A stretch of 64,000 bases of DNA from Candidatus Paraburkholderia kirkii (GTDB lineage Bacteria > Pseudomonadota > Gammaproteobacteria > Burkholderiales > Burkholderiaceae): the NCBI GenBank assembly GCA_001189345.1, contig LFKV01000005.1, positions 25,459 to 89,458 on the forward strand. Reading direction: 5' to 3'. The translations under genes were made by a program, and so were the position numbers. The notes under the pieces are model-generated. The model did not search any database. It was not told where the DNA came from and saw nothing but the letters and a program-made list of their open reading frames with translations. Shown in pieces: positions 9,622 to 19,779 of the stretch. How positions within the stretch are numbered: the stretch's first letter is position 1; the number at the start of each line of letters is the position of its first letter.

Positions 9622-10302
9622 ATGTCGCTTTTCGATTCCATCACTCGCACGGTCAAAGGTCTCTTGAACGACGCCGCCGACACTATGCAGGACCCCTCGC
9701 GCGACGCGCGCCAGATCGTGCGCGAGCTCGACGACAGCATCGCGAAGGCGGAGAACTCGCTCATCGAGATCGAAGCGCAGGTCGCGACGCAACAGAGCAA
9801 GCGCGACGCCGCCGCGGAGAAGGCGCGCAAGTACGAAGACGGCGCGAAGCGCGCGCTGCAGGCCGGCGACGAAGGCCTCGCGCGCGAGGCGCTCGCGGCG
9901 CAGGCCAACGCCGAAACCGAACGCGACGCGCTCGCGGTAGAACTGCAGACGCTCGAGCCGTCGGTCGAGCATCTCAAGACGCAGATCGCCGACATGCGCC
10001 AGCGCCGCAACGATCTCAACGCGCGCTCCAACATCCTTCAGGCGAAGCAGCAGATCGCGCAGGCCAAGGACACCGCGGCGACTGCGCTGGGCGGCATCGG
10101 CGGCAAGAATCTATCCGAGGATTTCCAGAAGCTCGAGGACAAGATCCAGCTCGCCAACGCCCGTTCCGACGCACGCCTGAATTCGGCCGACCAGAAGTCC
10201 GGCAAGGCGCTCGAAGACAAGCTCGCCGCGTTCAATCGCGGGCCTTCGGTCGAGGATCGTCTCGAAGCGCTGAAAAAGCAGCTGAACACGCCGGCGCAGT
10301 GA
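9622..10302 (+). CDS. PspA/IM30 family protein
   Basis: A 226-residue, almost wholly helical protein starting MSLFDSITRTVKGLLNDAAD, the amphipathic N-terminal helix typical of PspA/IM30 membrane-protection proteins. It then has long coiled-coil segments (about 25-160) rich in Glu, Lys and Ala. An AGGAGAAA ribosome site lies 4 bp before the ATG at 9622. Family members bind stressed inner membranes. No pspF or pspBC genes are nearby, and the following gene encodes a single-span TPR protein, a possible partner by position only. Confidence 0.8.
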   Translation: MSLFDSITRTVKGLLNDAADTMQDPSRDARQIVRELDDSIAKAENSLIEIEAQVATQQSKRDAAAEKARKYEDGAKRALQAGDEGLAREALAAQANAETERDALAVELQTLEPSVEHLKTQIADMRQRRNDLNARSNILQAKQQIAQAKDTAATALGGIGGKNLSEDFQKLEDKIQLANARSDARLNSADQKSGKALEDKLAAFNRGPSVEDRLEALKKQLNTPAQ

Positions 10303-10465
10303 GTTTCCGGCATCCGAAAAGCGCACGCGCGGAAAAGCGCACGCGCGGCGAACTCCCGGGCTCGCAGCGCGTCGCACGAATATGCGTTACCTTGAGCACT
10401 ACCCCTTGCAGCACTCGTTTGCAGCTTCGACAGGAGACGGACGTCCATCGCGTCCGGTCCGCATC

Positions 10466-11662
10466 ATGAAAAAGACCCTGACGGCCCTGGCATTGTCGCT
10501 GTCGCTCGCCTCCCCGCTCGCGTTCGCCGTGCCGATGGCGCAGCAGGTCGAGCAGTCGATGACGCAGGGCAACTGGCAGAAAGCCGACTCGCAGCTGAGC
10601 GAGGTCCTCGACGCCCATCCGAAGAACGCGCACGCGCACTATCTGTATGCCCAGGTGCTCGATCGCGAGGGCCGCTACAGCGACGCCCTTTCGCATCTGC
10701 AGCAGGCGAAAATGCTCGATCCGTCCTTGAGCTTCACCGATCCGTCGCGCTTCGCCGCCACCCAGGCGCGCGTTCAGGCCGATGCGACGCGCGCCAGCAT
10801 CTCGCCGCGCTCCGGCAACAGCGCGAACACGTCGACGGCGCAGAATCCGTTCAGTCAGGATCAGTCCGCCGCGCCGCAAAAGCACGGCCTGGGCATGGGC
10901 GCATGGATCGGGCTCGCGGTGCTGATCGCGGCAATCGCGCTCGTGTTGCGGTGGGGCCTGCGACGCGCCCGCGCGCGCGACGACGGCCAGGCCGAGGACG
11001 ACCGCCGCGCGCAGATCAAGCGCGTCACCGAACTCCTCAACGACGTGCGCACGCTCAAGCTCGACGTGCGGCTCTCCACCGCGCCCGGCCATGAGGCGCT
11101 TCTGCGAGACGTGGAGGGCGCGGAAACGCAGTTGCGCGGGGTGGTCGAGTCCTTGTCCGGCTCGAAGAATCCCGTGCCGCCCTATGCCATCGAGGATCTG
11201 GAGAACCAGGTCGCGAGCCTGAAGGCGCGCGCAGAAGGAAGGCCCGATCCGAACGCGGCGAACGCCGCGCAACCCGGCGCGCAGAATGCGTCGCCGTATG
11301 CGCAGGAAGCCGAGCGTTTCGGACGCAGCCAGCAGCAGCCGTATCCGCAGCAGGGGCCCTATCCGCCCCAGCAAGGACAGCAGCCGCCCGTCATCATCCA
11401 GCAAGGCGGCGGCGGGTTCGGCGGCGGCATGGGCGGCCTCTTGACCGGCGTGCTGCTCGGCGAAGCATTGTCGCATGGGTGCGACCGCGTGATCGAGCGC
11501 GAAGTGCCCGTCGACCGTCCGGCCCAGAACGACGGCGGCGGACTGGATTTCGGCAACAACAACGGCGGCGGCCTCGACTTCGGCAACGGCTCGAACGATT
11601 GGAACGACGGCGGCGGCGGCCTGGACCTCGGCGGCAACGACGACGGCTGGCGCGATTCCTGA
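10466..11662 (+). CDS. Membrane-anchored TPR protein with Gly/Gln-rich tail
   Basis: A 399-residue protein. Residues 1-23 form a signal peptide (MKKTLTALALSLSLASPLAFA). One to two TPR-like helices follow (GNWQKADSQLSEVLDAHP, AHYLYAQVLDREGRYSDAL), then a Ser/Thr/Asn linker, one membrane helix near residues 148-170 and a cytoplasmic helical region of about 100 residues. The C-terminus is low-complexity: Gln/Pro-rich, then Gly/Asn/Asp repeats (GGGLDFGN twice, GGGLDLGG). The start was chosen at 10466 because the signal peptide begins there. Function is unknown. It follows the pspA homologue by about 160 bp. Confidence 0.7.
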   Translation: MKKTLTALALSLSLASPLAFAVPMAQQVEQSMTQGNWQKADSQLSEVLDAHPKNAHAHYLYAQVLDREGRYSDALSHLQQAKMLDPSLSFTDPSRFAATQARVQADATRASISPRSGNSANTSTAQNPFSQDQSAAPQKHGLGMGAWIGLAVLIAAIALVLRWGLRRARARDDGQAEDDRRAQIKRVTELLNDVRTLKLDVRLSTAPGHEALLRDVEGAETQLRGVVESLSGSKNPVPPYAIEDLENQVASLKARAEGRPDPNAANAAQPGAQNASPYAQEAERFGRSQQQPYPQQGPYPPQQGQQPPVIIQQGGGGFGGGMGGLLTGVLLGEALSHGCDRVIEREVPVDRPAQNDGGGLDFGNNNGGGLDFGNGSNDWNDGGGGLDLGGNDDGWRDS

Positions 11663-11684
11663 CGCGCCGCGCGCACGTCGAAGA

Positions 11685-11706
11685 CCTCGTTCGCGAGGCC
11701 TTTTTC
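11685..11706 (+). terminator. Possible weak terminator after the TPR gene
   Basis: A short stem (CCTCG / CGAGG, loop TTCG) followed by CCTTTTTC, placed about 25 bp after the TPR gene stop. The stem is short, so its efficiency is doubtful. Confidence 0.45.
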
Positions 11707-11743
11707 ATTTCCGGCCAGGAAAACGGAAATCGGGCGGGCGCGT

Positions 11744-11866
11744 TCAGTCGCCTCCGCCGAGAAAGCGCAGCAGGCTCCAGAGAAACTTGAAGAAGCCGAC
11801 GATGAATTCCCAGATGCGTTCGAGCTGATCCCAGCTCGCGACGCGCAGGAGGGCATGCAGGATCAT
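11744..11866 (-). CDS. Candidate 40-residue amphipathic/membrane small protein
   Basis: A small open frame on the minus strand from an ATG at 11866 to a TGA at 11744-11746. The 40-residue product has a charged, Trp-containing start (LRVASWDQLERIWEF) and then a strongly hydrophobic, aromatic segment (IVGFFKFLWSLLRFLGGG), as expected for a small membrane-associated peptide. It lies between convergent genes and upstream of no obvious partner. No convincing ribosome site is visible, so it may be chance. Composition alone (Phe, Trp, Leu and no Arg-rich shadow character) sets it apart from the GC-driven frames around it. Confidence 0.3.
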   Translation of the reverse strand: MILHALLRVASWDQLERIWEFIVGFFKFLWSLLRFLGGGD

Positions 11867-12030
11867 GCCGGCGGGGACGCACGGTGACGAAGCGCCCCGC
11901 GTTCATGCGTTCGTGATATGTCCATCGCGGGAAAAAAGAAGGCGGCTCGCGCCGCCCTCCATCGCTATTGCAAAAGCCGCATGATAACCGGTCGCGCGAA
12001 GCGCCTTCGATCGTCGGCCCGCGGCCGAAA

Positions 12031-14241
12031 TCAGCCCTCCGCTTTCTTCTCTTCGCCTTCGGGCGGCACTTCGTCCGTCAGCGCTTCCTCGAGGCGCTTG
12101 AAAATGCGCCTCGTCGCGCCGCGCGGCTGAAGCGCGAACAGCAGCAGCGAACGGCCCGTCACCTGGTACACGTCGCCCGCGCCGAACTCCGGCAACTCCT
12201 CGCGGATCGGCGCGTTCGTGTCGATGAGGCAGATCCATTCGTCCGGGCCGGGAATATCCGGCAGCGTGAAATCCACCACGTCGTGATACGCGTTCACCAC
12301 GAGCAGCAGCGTCGCGTCGGACGCGGGCTTGCGGATGCCCGTCGCCTGCGCGCGCCCGTCGATGACGAGCCCGAAGCAGCGCATGTTCGGATCGTCCCAT
12401 TGCTCCTGCGTGAGTTCGTCGCCGCTCGCGCTTAGCCATTTGACGTCGGCGACCTGCAGGTCCTTGATGAATTCGCCCGTCAGGAAACGCTGGCGCCGCA
12501 GCACCGGCAGGGTGTGACGCAGAGTCGTCAGCTTGCGCACGAATTCGGTGAGCGCGCGACCGTCGTCCTCGATGTCCCAGTTCACCCAGCTGATGTCGTT
12601 GTCCTGGCAGTACGCGTTGTTGTTCCCTTGTTGCGTGCGGCCGAACTCGTCGCCCGCGAGAATCATCGGCGTGCCTTGCGAGAACAGCAGCGTCGCGAGC
12701 ATGTTGCGCTTCTGGCGCTCGCGCAGCGCGCGGATCTCCGGATCGTCGGTCGAGCCTTCGACGCCGCAGTTCCACGACTTGTTGTCCGAATGGCCGTCCT
12801 GGTTGTCCTCGCCGTTGGCCTCGTTGTGCTTCTCGTTGTAGGAAACGAGATCGTTCAGCGTGAAGCCATCATGCGCGGTGATGAAATTGACGCTCGCCCA
12901 CGGACGGCGTCCGCGCTTGTTGAACTTGTCGCCGGACGCGGTCATGCGCGTCGCGAGTTCGGGCGCTTCCCCCTCGTCGCCCTTCCAGAACCCGCGCACC
13001 GTGTCGCGATAGCGGTCGTTCCACTCCGCCCAGCCGGGCGGGAAGCCGCCGACCTGATAGCCGCCCGGCCCGCAGTCCCACGGTTCCGCGATGAGCTTGA
13101 CGCTCGAGAGAATCGGGTCTTGCCGGCAACTGTCGAGAAAGCCGCCGCCCTCGTCGAAGCCGTAGGGTTCGCGGCCGAGAATCGTCGCGAGATCGAAGCG
13201 GAAACCGTCGACGTTCATCTCCGTCACCCAGTAGCGCAGGCTGTCCGTGACCATCTGCAGGACGAGCGGATGCGAGAGATTGAGCGTGTTGCCCGTGCCC
13301 GTATCGTTGATGTAGTAGCGTGGCTCCTCCGGCATCAGCCGGTAATACGACGCGTTGTCGATGCCGCGAAACGACAGCGTCGGTCCGCGCTCGTTGCCTT
13401 CGGCGGTGTGGTTGTAGACCACGTCGAGAATCACTTCGAGGCCGGCCTCGTGCAGCCGGTCGACCATCTCCTTGAATTCGGCGATCACGCCCGGACCGCG
13501 CGCGAAAAAGCGCGGATCGGCGGCGAAGAAGCCGATCGTGTTGTAACCCCAGTAGTTCGTGAGGCCGCGATCGAGCAGATGGCTGTCGTTGACGAACGTT
13601 TGAATCGGCAGCAGTTCGACCGAGGTCACGCCGAGGCTCTTGATGTACTCGACGATTTCCTTCTGTCCGAGCCCCTCGAACGTGCCGCGCATGGACTCAG
13701 GAATCGCCGGATGGGGCTTCGTGTAGCCGCGCACGTGAGTCTCGTAGAAGATCGTGTGCTCCCAGGGCACGCGCACGCGCGTCGGGTGCGTCCAGGAGAA
13801 CGTCTGATCCACGACCTGGCATTTCTGCATGAAGGGCGCGCTGTCGCGCTCGTCGAAAGTGAGATCTTCGCTCTCCGCGCCGAGGGTGTAGCCGAACACC
13901 GCCGGGTCCCATTTCAAGGTGCCGACGTGCGCTTTCGCGTACGGATCGAGCAGCAGCTTGTTCGGGTTGAAGCGATGCCCGGCCTCCGGCTCGTACGGTC
14001 CGTGCACGCGATAGCCGTAGACGGCGCCGGGCTCGAGCCCGTGCACGTACACGTGCCAGACTTCGTCGGTGTATTCGGGCAGTTCGATGCGCTGCGTTTC
14101 CTGCTCGCCCTTCTCGTCGAAGAGACATAGCTCGACCCGGGTCGCGTTCGCGGAAAACAGCGCGAAGTTGACGCCCTTCCCGTCCCAAGTGGCGCCGAGC
14201 GGAAAAGGGGAGCCTTCGGCAATGCGGAGTTCGTTCGGCAT
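12031..14241 (-). CDS. glgX: Glycogen debranching enzyme GlgX (isoamylase-type)
   Basis: GH13 enzyme of 736 residues that hydrolyses alpha-1,6 branches of glycogen limit dextrins. An N-terminal CBM48 domain (PFPLGATWDGKGVNFALFS) precedes the TIM barrel. The nucleophile Asp lies in DGFRFDLATI (near residue 345), the acid/base Glu in LIAEPWDCG (near 384), and the third acid in FITAHDGFTLNDL. Start choice: MPNELRIAEG at 14241, because the longer open frame upstream has no family character. The gene is intact. It stands alone here, without glgA, glgB or treZ neighbours, and diverges from the broken DUF2252 gene. Confidence 0.92.
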   Translation of the reverse strand: MPNELRIAEGSPFPLGATWDGKGVNFALFSANATRVELCLFDEKGEQETQRIELPEYTDEVWHVYVHGLEPGAVYGYRVHGPYEPEAGHRFNPNKLLLDPYAKAHVGTLKWDPAVFGYTLGAESEDLTFDERDSAPFMQKCQVVDQTFSWTHPTRVRVPWEHTIFYETHVRGYTKPHPAIPESMRGTFEGLGQKEIVEYIKSLGVTSVELLPIQTFVNDSHLLDRGLTNYWGYNTIGFFAADPRFFARGPGVIAEFKEMVDRLHEAGLEVILDVVYNHTAEGNERGPTLSFRGIDNASYYRLMPEEPRYYINDTGTGNTLNLSHPLVLQMVTDSLRYWVTEMNVDGFRFDLATILGREPYGFDEGGGFLDSCRQDPILSSVKLIAEPWDCGPGGYQVGGFPPGWAEWNDRYRDTVRGFWKGDEGEAPELATRMTASGDKFNKRGRRPWASVNFITAHDGFTLNDLVSYNEKHNEANGEDNQDGHSDNKSWNCGVEGSTDDPEIRALRERQKRNMLATLLFSQGTPMILAGDEFGRTQQGNNNAYCQDNDISWVNWDIEDDGRALTEFVRKLTTLRHTLPVLRRQRFLTGEFIKDLQVADVKWLSASGDELTQEQWDDPNMRCFGLVIDGRAQATGIRKPASDATLLLVVNAYHDVVDFTLPDIPGPDEWICLIDTNAPIREELPEFGAGDVYQVTGRSLLLFALQPRGATRRIFKRLEEALTDEVPPEGEEKKAEG

Positions 14242-14525
14242 GAGATGCTGTGTTCGAGCGATTGACGCCCGGGCGTCGGAATCGTTGCTGGCATTGCACG
14301 TTGCGAAACGGAGCGAAAGAAGCATGTCGCGTGCCCGTCGTGCAAGCCGGCGCGCAGCTTGCTTCGAGCCGCATGCGAAGTCCCTGAAACCCTCCCCGCG
14401 AGCGCGCCGCGTGTAAAACGTTCCGGTCGGCTCGCGCCGATACACGCCGAGGTGCGCGGGAGCGCCGGATACGCCAGCATTCGGCTGACGCCCGACACGC
14501 TTTCATCGCCGAAGGAGAATACGCC

Positions 14526-15921
14526 TTGTCCACGCGCCCCGATTCCACCACGACGAATTTCCCCGTCAACGGCACTGCCGAAGCGAGCCGCGCCGCCGGC
14601 CGCGCCCTGCGCGACGCCGTGCCCATCGAGGCGCATGGCGTCTGGACGCCCGAGTCCGATCGGCCAGACCCCGTCGAGCGCGTGCTGGCTGGCGGGCAAC
14701 GCGGGCCGGCAGGAGCGGCTCATTGCGCTGCGCATGCAGCGCATGGCGGAGTCGCCGTTCGCCTTCCTGCGCGGCTCCGCGACGGTCATGGCATGGGACC
14801 TGGCGAAGTCGCCGTCGATCGGCCACAACGTGATCATCGACGGCGACGCGCACATCAACAACTTCGGCCTCTTTCGCATGCCGCGCCAGGACGTCGTGTT
14901 CGACCTGAACGACTTCGACGAGACGCTCGTCGGTCCGTGGGAGTGGGATTTGAAGCGTCTGAGCGCGAGCATCAACGTCGCGGCGCGCGAGAACGACGTC
15001 GACGCCGCCGGGCGCGAACGCGCCGTGCGCTCGGCATGCGCGGCGTATCGCACAAGCATGGCCGAGCTCTGGCGCATGAGTCCTTACGACCTCTGGCAGA
15101 TGCGCTCGTACGCGAGCGCGCTGCACATGGACGCGCCGACGAAACTCGACGCCGCGAAGAGCAAGCGACCATCGAGCGGACGGTCGAGCGCGCGATGAAG
15201 CGCTCGCACGCGACGATGCTCGCCAAGGTCGCCGAGTCGGCCGGCAAGAGCTTACCGCTTCAAGGTCGATCCGCCGATCCTCACCAAGCTCGACGCCGCC
15301 GAGAAAAATCATGTGATCGACGGGCTGAAGGCATATCTGCAGACCATCGCGGGCGAATGGCGCATGATGATGCTCGAACGCTACGACGTCGCGGACGTGG
15401 CGCATCGCGTCGTCGGCGTTGGCAGCGTCGGCACGCGCGCGTATCTCGTGCTGCTGCTCGGCCGCGCACTCGGCGACCCGCTTTTCATTCAGGTGAAGGA
15501 AGGCATCGTGCCCGCCGCCGCGCCCTTCGTGCCGCCGCTCGACGAGCCGTTTCGCCATCAGGGGCGGCGCGTCGTGCACGGGCAACGGCTCATGCAGAGC
15601 TCGTCCGACGCGCTGCTCGGCTGGACGACCATCTCCGGGCGCGATTTCTACGTACGGCAGATGAAGCAGATCCGCGGCTCGATTCCGGTCGACTGGCTGC
15701 ACGGCGCGACCTTCGATTATTACGCGTGGTGCCTGGGCCTTCTGCTCGCCCGGGCCCATGCGCGCACCGGCGACGCCGCGCTCATCGCGGGCTATTGCGG
15801 CAGTTCGGACAAGTTCGACGCGGCTTACGCGCTCTGGGCCGAGCGCTACGGCTCGCAGACGGTCGTGGACCACGCCGCGTTCCGCGCGGCGATCCGCGCG
15901 GGCCGCGTGCCGACCGCGTGA
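14526..15921 (+). pseudogene. DUF2252 family protein, multiply frameshifted
   Basis: DUF2252 proteins are about 450 residues long with a kinase-like fold and unknown activity. Conserved pieces are present but in different frames: the N-terminus at 14526-14690; FAFLRGSATVMAWDLA to LHMDAPTKLDAA at about 14690-15165; ERTVERAMKRSHATMLAKVA at about 15170-15250; and VIDGLKAYLQTIAGEW to the stop at about 15256-15921. At least three single-base shifts (near 14690, 15165 and 15255) are needed to join them, so no full protein can be made. It diverges from glgX. Confidence 0.85.
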
Positions 15922-16104
15922 AGCCGCACGCTTTATGACGCGCAGGCGGCGCGCAGTCGAATTGACTATCATTGACGGAGCCGCAACGGAACGCGCTCCG
16001 GTGTTAAATTCGGGTGCGTTTCGCCGGCGCTCCAATGGCATAGCCCTTGCTGACGCCCCAACCCGCAAAAAACCGTTTCGAACTTCTACTGGAGGAAGCC
16101 GCGC

Positions 16105-16551
16105 ATGAGCATGATTGTTGAAGAATTCAAGAATTTCGCCCTGAAGGGCAACGTCATGGACCTCGCGGTCGGCGTCATCATCGGCGGCGCATTCTCGACG
16201 ATCGTGAACTCCGTCGTGAAGGATCTGATCATGCCGGTGGTCGGTCTCGCCACCGGCGGCCTCGACTTTTCCAACCTTTTCATACGGCTCGGACAGATAC
16301 CGCCAACCTACAAGGGCAATCCCGATTCATACAAGGACCTGCAGACCGCGGGCGTCGCCGTGTTCGGCTACGGTTCGTTCATCACCACGCTGATCAACTT
16401 CCTTATCCTTGCGTTCATCATCTTTCTGATGGTCAAGTTCATCAACAATCTGCGCAAGCCGGCCGAAGCCGCGCCGCCGCCCGCCACCCCGGAAGACGTG
16501 CTGCTCCTGCGCGAGATTCGTGACGAACTCAAGAAGTCGCCGCGCGTCTAG
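16105..16551 (+). CDS. mscL: Large-conductance mechanosensitive channel MscL
   Basis: A 148-residue inner-membrane channel that opens on hypo-osmotic shock. It begins with the amphipathic helix [20 protein letters not shown]1 follows ([20 protein letters not shown]), then a periplasmic loop with [13 protein letters not shown] leading into TM2 ([14 protein letters not shown]), and a C-terminal helix [13 protein letters not shown] that forms the cytoplasmic bundle. GGAGGAAG lies in front of the ATG. Length and motifs are normal. Downstream, a perfect 8-bp stem (CCCGCGCG / CGCGCGGG, 16581-16599) lacks a T-run. Confidence 0.95.
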   Translation: MSMIVEEFKNFALKGNVMDLAVGVIIGGAFSTIVNSVVKDLIMPVVGLATGGLDFSNLFIRLGQIPPTYKGNPDSYKDLQTAGVAVFGYGSFITTLINFLILAFIIFLMVKFINNLRKPAEAAPPPATPEDVLLLREIRDELKKSPRV

Positions 16552-16914
16552 ACCGGCCGATCCGCTGGAAGCCCGAGGAACCCGCGCGGCTCGCGCGGGT
16601 CTGCGCAGGATGCGCCCGCCCCTTTGGTGCGGCCCCCGCTTTTTTCTTTACGAAAGCTATTCGCGGGGGTAGCAGCAGGACTATTATTGAGATAGATGCT
16701 CAGAGGGATGCCAAGCGGGCCGCCAAACGGTCAACGGCACGAATTGTGCGCCAAAGGCGTGCATCGGCACCAGCCGGTCGCGAATTTCAATGGCCCGAAT
16801 CACCGTGACCTATTCACATCGATGCGCTATAAAAGATCGACGTGCGGCGCGCAAGACGGGAGTGGCCGCATGAGGACGCTGCGTTTCTTGCAATTCTTTT
16901 TCAGGCGAATTTTT

Positions 16915-17361
16915 ATGTCATTCCCGAAAAAGCGTAAACGCGTGAAGGCCGAAGGCGATGAGTCTTTTCTCGCCGTGCTGCGGCACTTCAGGCCGTTCGG
17001 TCAGCTCGACACCAAGATTGCACGGGCTCGCGCCCAGGACGAGCCGGTGCTCTACGCACACGTTCTGCCGGGGCTCGATGTCCTGCTGTGCAGCGTGCGG
17101 GGCGCACAGCCGCCGTATCCGGCCATCGACGAGCTGCACAGGCGCTGTGTCGAATCGATCACCAACGCGCTCGAGCAGCCGCTCGACGGACTGGAGAACG
17201 GCGGTTACTGGTACGAGGCCAATGGTTTCGGCTTCCTTGTCTTCGCAAGCCGCGCCCGCGCGCAGATTCTGAGCGAATTCGGCGCAACGGTCTCGGCACG
17301 CAGGCGCCGAGGCACGCGTCGCCAGGACGCGGGCGACGCCGCCTCCCGTCCGCTGCGCTGA
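16915..17361 (+). CDS. Hypothetical protein, 148 residues
   Basis: A soluble protein starting MSFPKKRKRVKAEGDESF. It has a basic N-terminus, a mixed alpha/beta middle (LYAHVLPGLDVLLCSVRG, GYWYEANGFGFLVFAS) and an Arg-rich tail. No signal peptide or membrane helix is seen. I do not recognise the family. The start at 16915 is preferred over the upstream open frame (16696), which has no protein-like character. The gene stands alone between mscL and dodecin. Confidence 0.55.
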   Translation: MSFPKKRKRVKAEGDESFLAVLRHFRPFGQLDTKIARARAQDEPVLYAHVLPGLDVLLCSVRGAQPPYPAIDELHRRCVESITNALEQPLDGLENGGYWYEANGFGFLVFASRARAQILSEFGATVSARRRRGTRRQDAGDAASRPLR

Positions 17362-17660
17362 GCGCTCGCGGGTCCTGTTCCGGCTATTCCCCTGGTCGTA
17401 GCCGACCTCGTTCGCGAGGCTCGGTGCGCCTGTGCACGCGGCCTGCGCGACACCGCGCAAACCCTGACTATTCCCGCACTCTTTCCTGTCCTTTAATGGA
17501 AGCCACGCGTTCCCGCGCCGGCGAGCGCGCCGCTCTCCCCGCACCGCCGACGCCTTGCTCCCGCGCTTTCATGGCGCGCGCTTTGCTGCATTGAAATCGC
17601 AAGCTTTCCGCGACGACGCTGTCGCGCTGGCCGGTCCATCACTACAAGGAGAAGAACACC

Positions 17661-17870
17661 ATGTCGGAACACGTCTACAAGCAGATCGAACTCACCGGCT
17701 CCTCGCCGCAGTCGAGCGACGAAGCCGTGCGCGTCGTGCTCGCGAAGGCCTCCAAGACGCTGCGCAACATGCACTGGTTCGAAGTGGTGGAAACACGCGG
17801 GCACATCGAGGACGGCAAGGTCCTGCACTGGCAGGTGACGATTAAGGTGGGGCTGCGCATCGACGATTGA
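17661..17870 (+). CDS. Dodecin (flavin-storage protein)
   Basis: A 69-residue protein of the dodecin family, which forms 12-mers that bind riboflavin or FMN in the cytoplasm. The conserved stretch [18 protein letters not shown] carries the Trp that stacks on the flavin, and it is followed by [13 protein letters not shown]. An AAGGAGAA ribosome site precedes the ATG. It ends just before a terminator shared with the converging BMP-type pseudogene. Confidence 0.92.
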   Translation: MSEHVYKQIELTGSSPQSSDEAVRVVLAKASKTLRNMHWFEVVETRGHIEDGKVLHWQVTIKVGLRIDD

Positions 17871-17889
17871 CGCATTTTTCCGGGCCATG

Positions 17890-17932
17890 AAAAAACCGCG
17901 CTCCGTTTTGCAACGAAGCGCGGTTTGTCTTT
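17890..17932. terminator. Bidirectional terminator between dodecin and the BMP-type gene
   Basis: AAACCGCGCT / AGCGCGGTTT stem with a loop of about 13 bases. A-rich DNA lies on one side and GTCTTTCC on the other. Confidence 0.75.
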
Positions 17933-17953
17933 CCACGGCTTGACAGAGCGTGC

Positions 17954-19044
17954 TTACTTCGGCAGCGAGCCGTCCACGCCTTCCACGTACCAGTTGATGG
18001 GCTGCAGTTCCGGATCGGACAGCGTCTTGCCGGCCGGCACCTTCTCCGCGCCCGACTGATCCTTGATCGGGCCGCTGAACACATCCCACTTGCCGGTGTG
18101 AAGTTCGTCACGCTTCGCGGCGACCGCCTGCATTGCCTTCGCGGGAATCACGCCGCTGTTCAGGTCTTCGAGGTCCACGGCCTTCTGCGGAATGCCGAGC
18201 CACACCGGATCATTCTTCCACTTGCCGTCGAGCACCTGCTGGATGACGTTGTTGTAATACACGCCCCAGTGCGCGACCACCGAGCCCAGGTGCGCGTTCG
18301 GGCCGAACTTCTTCATGTTCGAATCCCAGCCGAAGGTCCAGACGTGCTTCTCGTTCGCCGTGTTGAGCGTCGCGTTGGAGTCGGTGTTCTGCAGTAGCAC
18401 GTCGGCGCCCTGCCCGATTAGCGTTTCGGCCGCCTGCTTCTCCTTGCCCGGATCGAACCAGCTGTTGATCCAGATGACCTTCGTGTGGATCTTCGGATTC
18501 ACCGAGCGCGCGCCCATCGTATAGGCGTTGATGTTGTTGCGCACGACTTCGGGAATCGGCACCGAGGCGACGAAGCCGAGCGTGTTCGTCTTCGTCATGC
18601 GTAGCCCGCGGCGACGCCCGCGAGATACGCGCCCTGATACATGCGCACGTCATAGGTGCCGAAGTTCTTCGCCTTCTTGAAGCCGGTAACCGTGAGGAAG
18701 ACGGTGTCGGGGAAATCCTTCGCGACCTTCAGCGCAAAATCCTGATAGCCGAAGCTCGTCGCGAAGATGATCTTGTTGCTCTTGTTCGCCAGATCGCGGA
18801 ACACGCGCTCCGAGTCCGCCGATTCCGGCACGTTCTCCACGCGCGTGATCTTGATCTTGCTGCCGTACTTCGCCTCGGCTTCCTTGCTGCCTGCATCGTG
18901 CGCAAAGGTCCAGCCCGCATCGCCCGGATTGCCGAGATAGACGAACGCGACGCCGGGCGCATCGGCCGCCTGCGCGCTCAGCGCGGCGACGGTGGCGGAC
19001 AGCGCGACAGTCGCCGTGATCGCCTTCAGCCATGGTTTGTTCAT
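17954..19044 (-). pseudogene. BMP-family ABC transporter substrate-binding protein, frameshifted
   Basis: A periplasmic binding protein of the BMP/PnrA family (nucleoside or purine-like ligands). The first part (149 codons from 19044) has a signal peptide ending SAQAADAPG and the family start VAFVYLGNPGDAGWTFAHDA. It ends prematurely at VAAGYA-stop (18595-18597). The next part resumes in another frame at MTKTNTLGFVASVPIPEV (18598) and runs to 17954 with the typical WINSWFDPGKEKQAAETLI segment. One small indel at about 18596-18600 separates them. No permease or ATPase genes are adjacent, so the transport cluster is already lost or lies elsewhere. Confidence 0.88.
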
Positions 19045-19206
19045 TGTGATTCTCCTGGTCGATGTTGTGTGTGAAACGGTAACTTTTCGGTCGGCCCGCG
19101 CCAGTTTCGTCGGTCAAAAATATGAGCGAAACGTGTGTGCGGCACGGGAACAACACTGATCAGCTCGCCGCGAAAAACGGCTTGCCGAGCGACGCGGGCG
19201 CGTTCA

Positions 19207-19231
19207 GTCCGGTTATGCGGGGGCAAGTCCA
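19207..19231 (+). mobile_element. Solo right end of the IS3-family element
   Basis: Twenty-five bases (GTCCGGTTATGCGGGGGCAA then GTCCA) identical to the right terminus of the complete copy at 61934-63175. No other part of the element is present next to it, so this is a deletion scar. Confidence 0.7.
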
Positions 19232-19339
19232 CAAAGTGCGGAGCCGTGGCCATGCGGGGGGCGCGAACCACCAGCGCCTAGTGGCCATGCTTCAGTATGC
19301 CGCGTTTCCCATGCCGGACTTCACGGTCGATACCGCGGG

Positions 19340-19697
19340 TTAGCGCCGAAAGGGCCATCCCCCCTTCTCATGACCGCATGCATTAGCCGCCGTCCAAATA
19401 TGTGCCGCCCATGCTTCCATCAACAGGCGGCGCTGCTCCAGCAAGTCGGTTCGGTAATACGCCGCTTCGACCTTGTTCACCATGGTGTGCGCAAGCGCGC
19501 GTTCGGCAAGATCGCGGGCGTAGCCGTTCTCGCTGGACCAGTCGCGGAAACTGCTGCGGAACCCGTGCGCCGTTGCGATGCGTCCGAACGGTCCAGGCTG
19601 CTTTCAGGTCGAACTCTCCCCACGTCGTGCCGCGCACTTCGCGCGCCGCTTTCTCGAATGTAAGTGCGGTGGCGGTGATTAAAAAAAATGAAGGCAA
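19340..19697 (-). pseudogene. Tyrosine recombinase (P4-type integrase) remnant
   Basis: On the minus strand about 30 codons near 19600-19690 read ALTFEKAAREVRGTTWGEFD, matching the middle of P4-like integrases. From about 19583 another frame reads ATAHGFRSSFRDWSSENGYA, then LAERALAHTMVNKVEAAYYR and LEQRRLLMEAWAAHI, to a stop at 19340-19342. The HxxR box (HGFR), the LAH segment and the catalytic Tyr region (AAYYR) are all visible. The N-terminal half is absent and a deletion or frameshift joins the two pieces. It marks a former integrated island. Confidence 0.85.
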
Positions 19698-19779
19698 GTC
19701 TCTGATTAGCTGAAGATCTTGCGGAACTTGTCATGCTGGACCATATTATGGCGGTCTCCGTCTCCGCCAGCGCAGCAAG

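Noticed and set aside
16581..16599. Perfect 8-bp hairpin after mscL as a terminator
   Set aside because: No T-run follows, so I did not call it a terminator.
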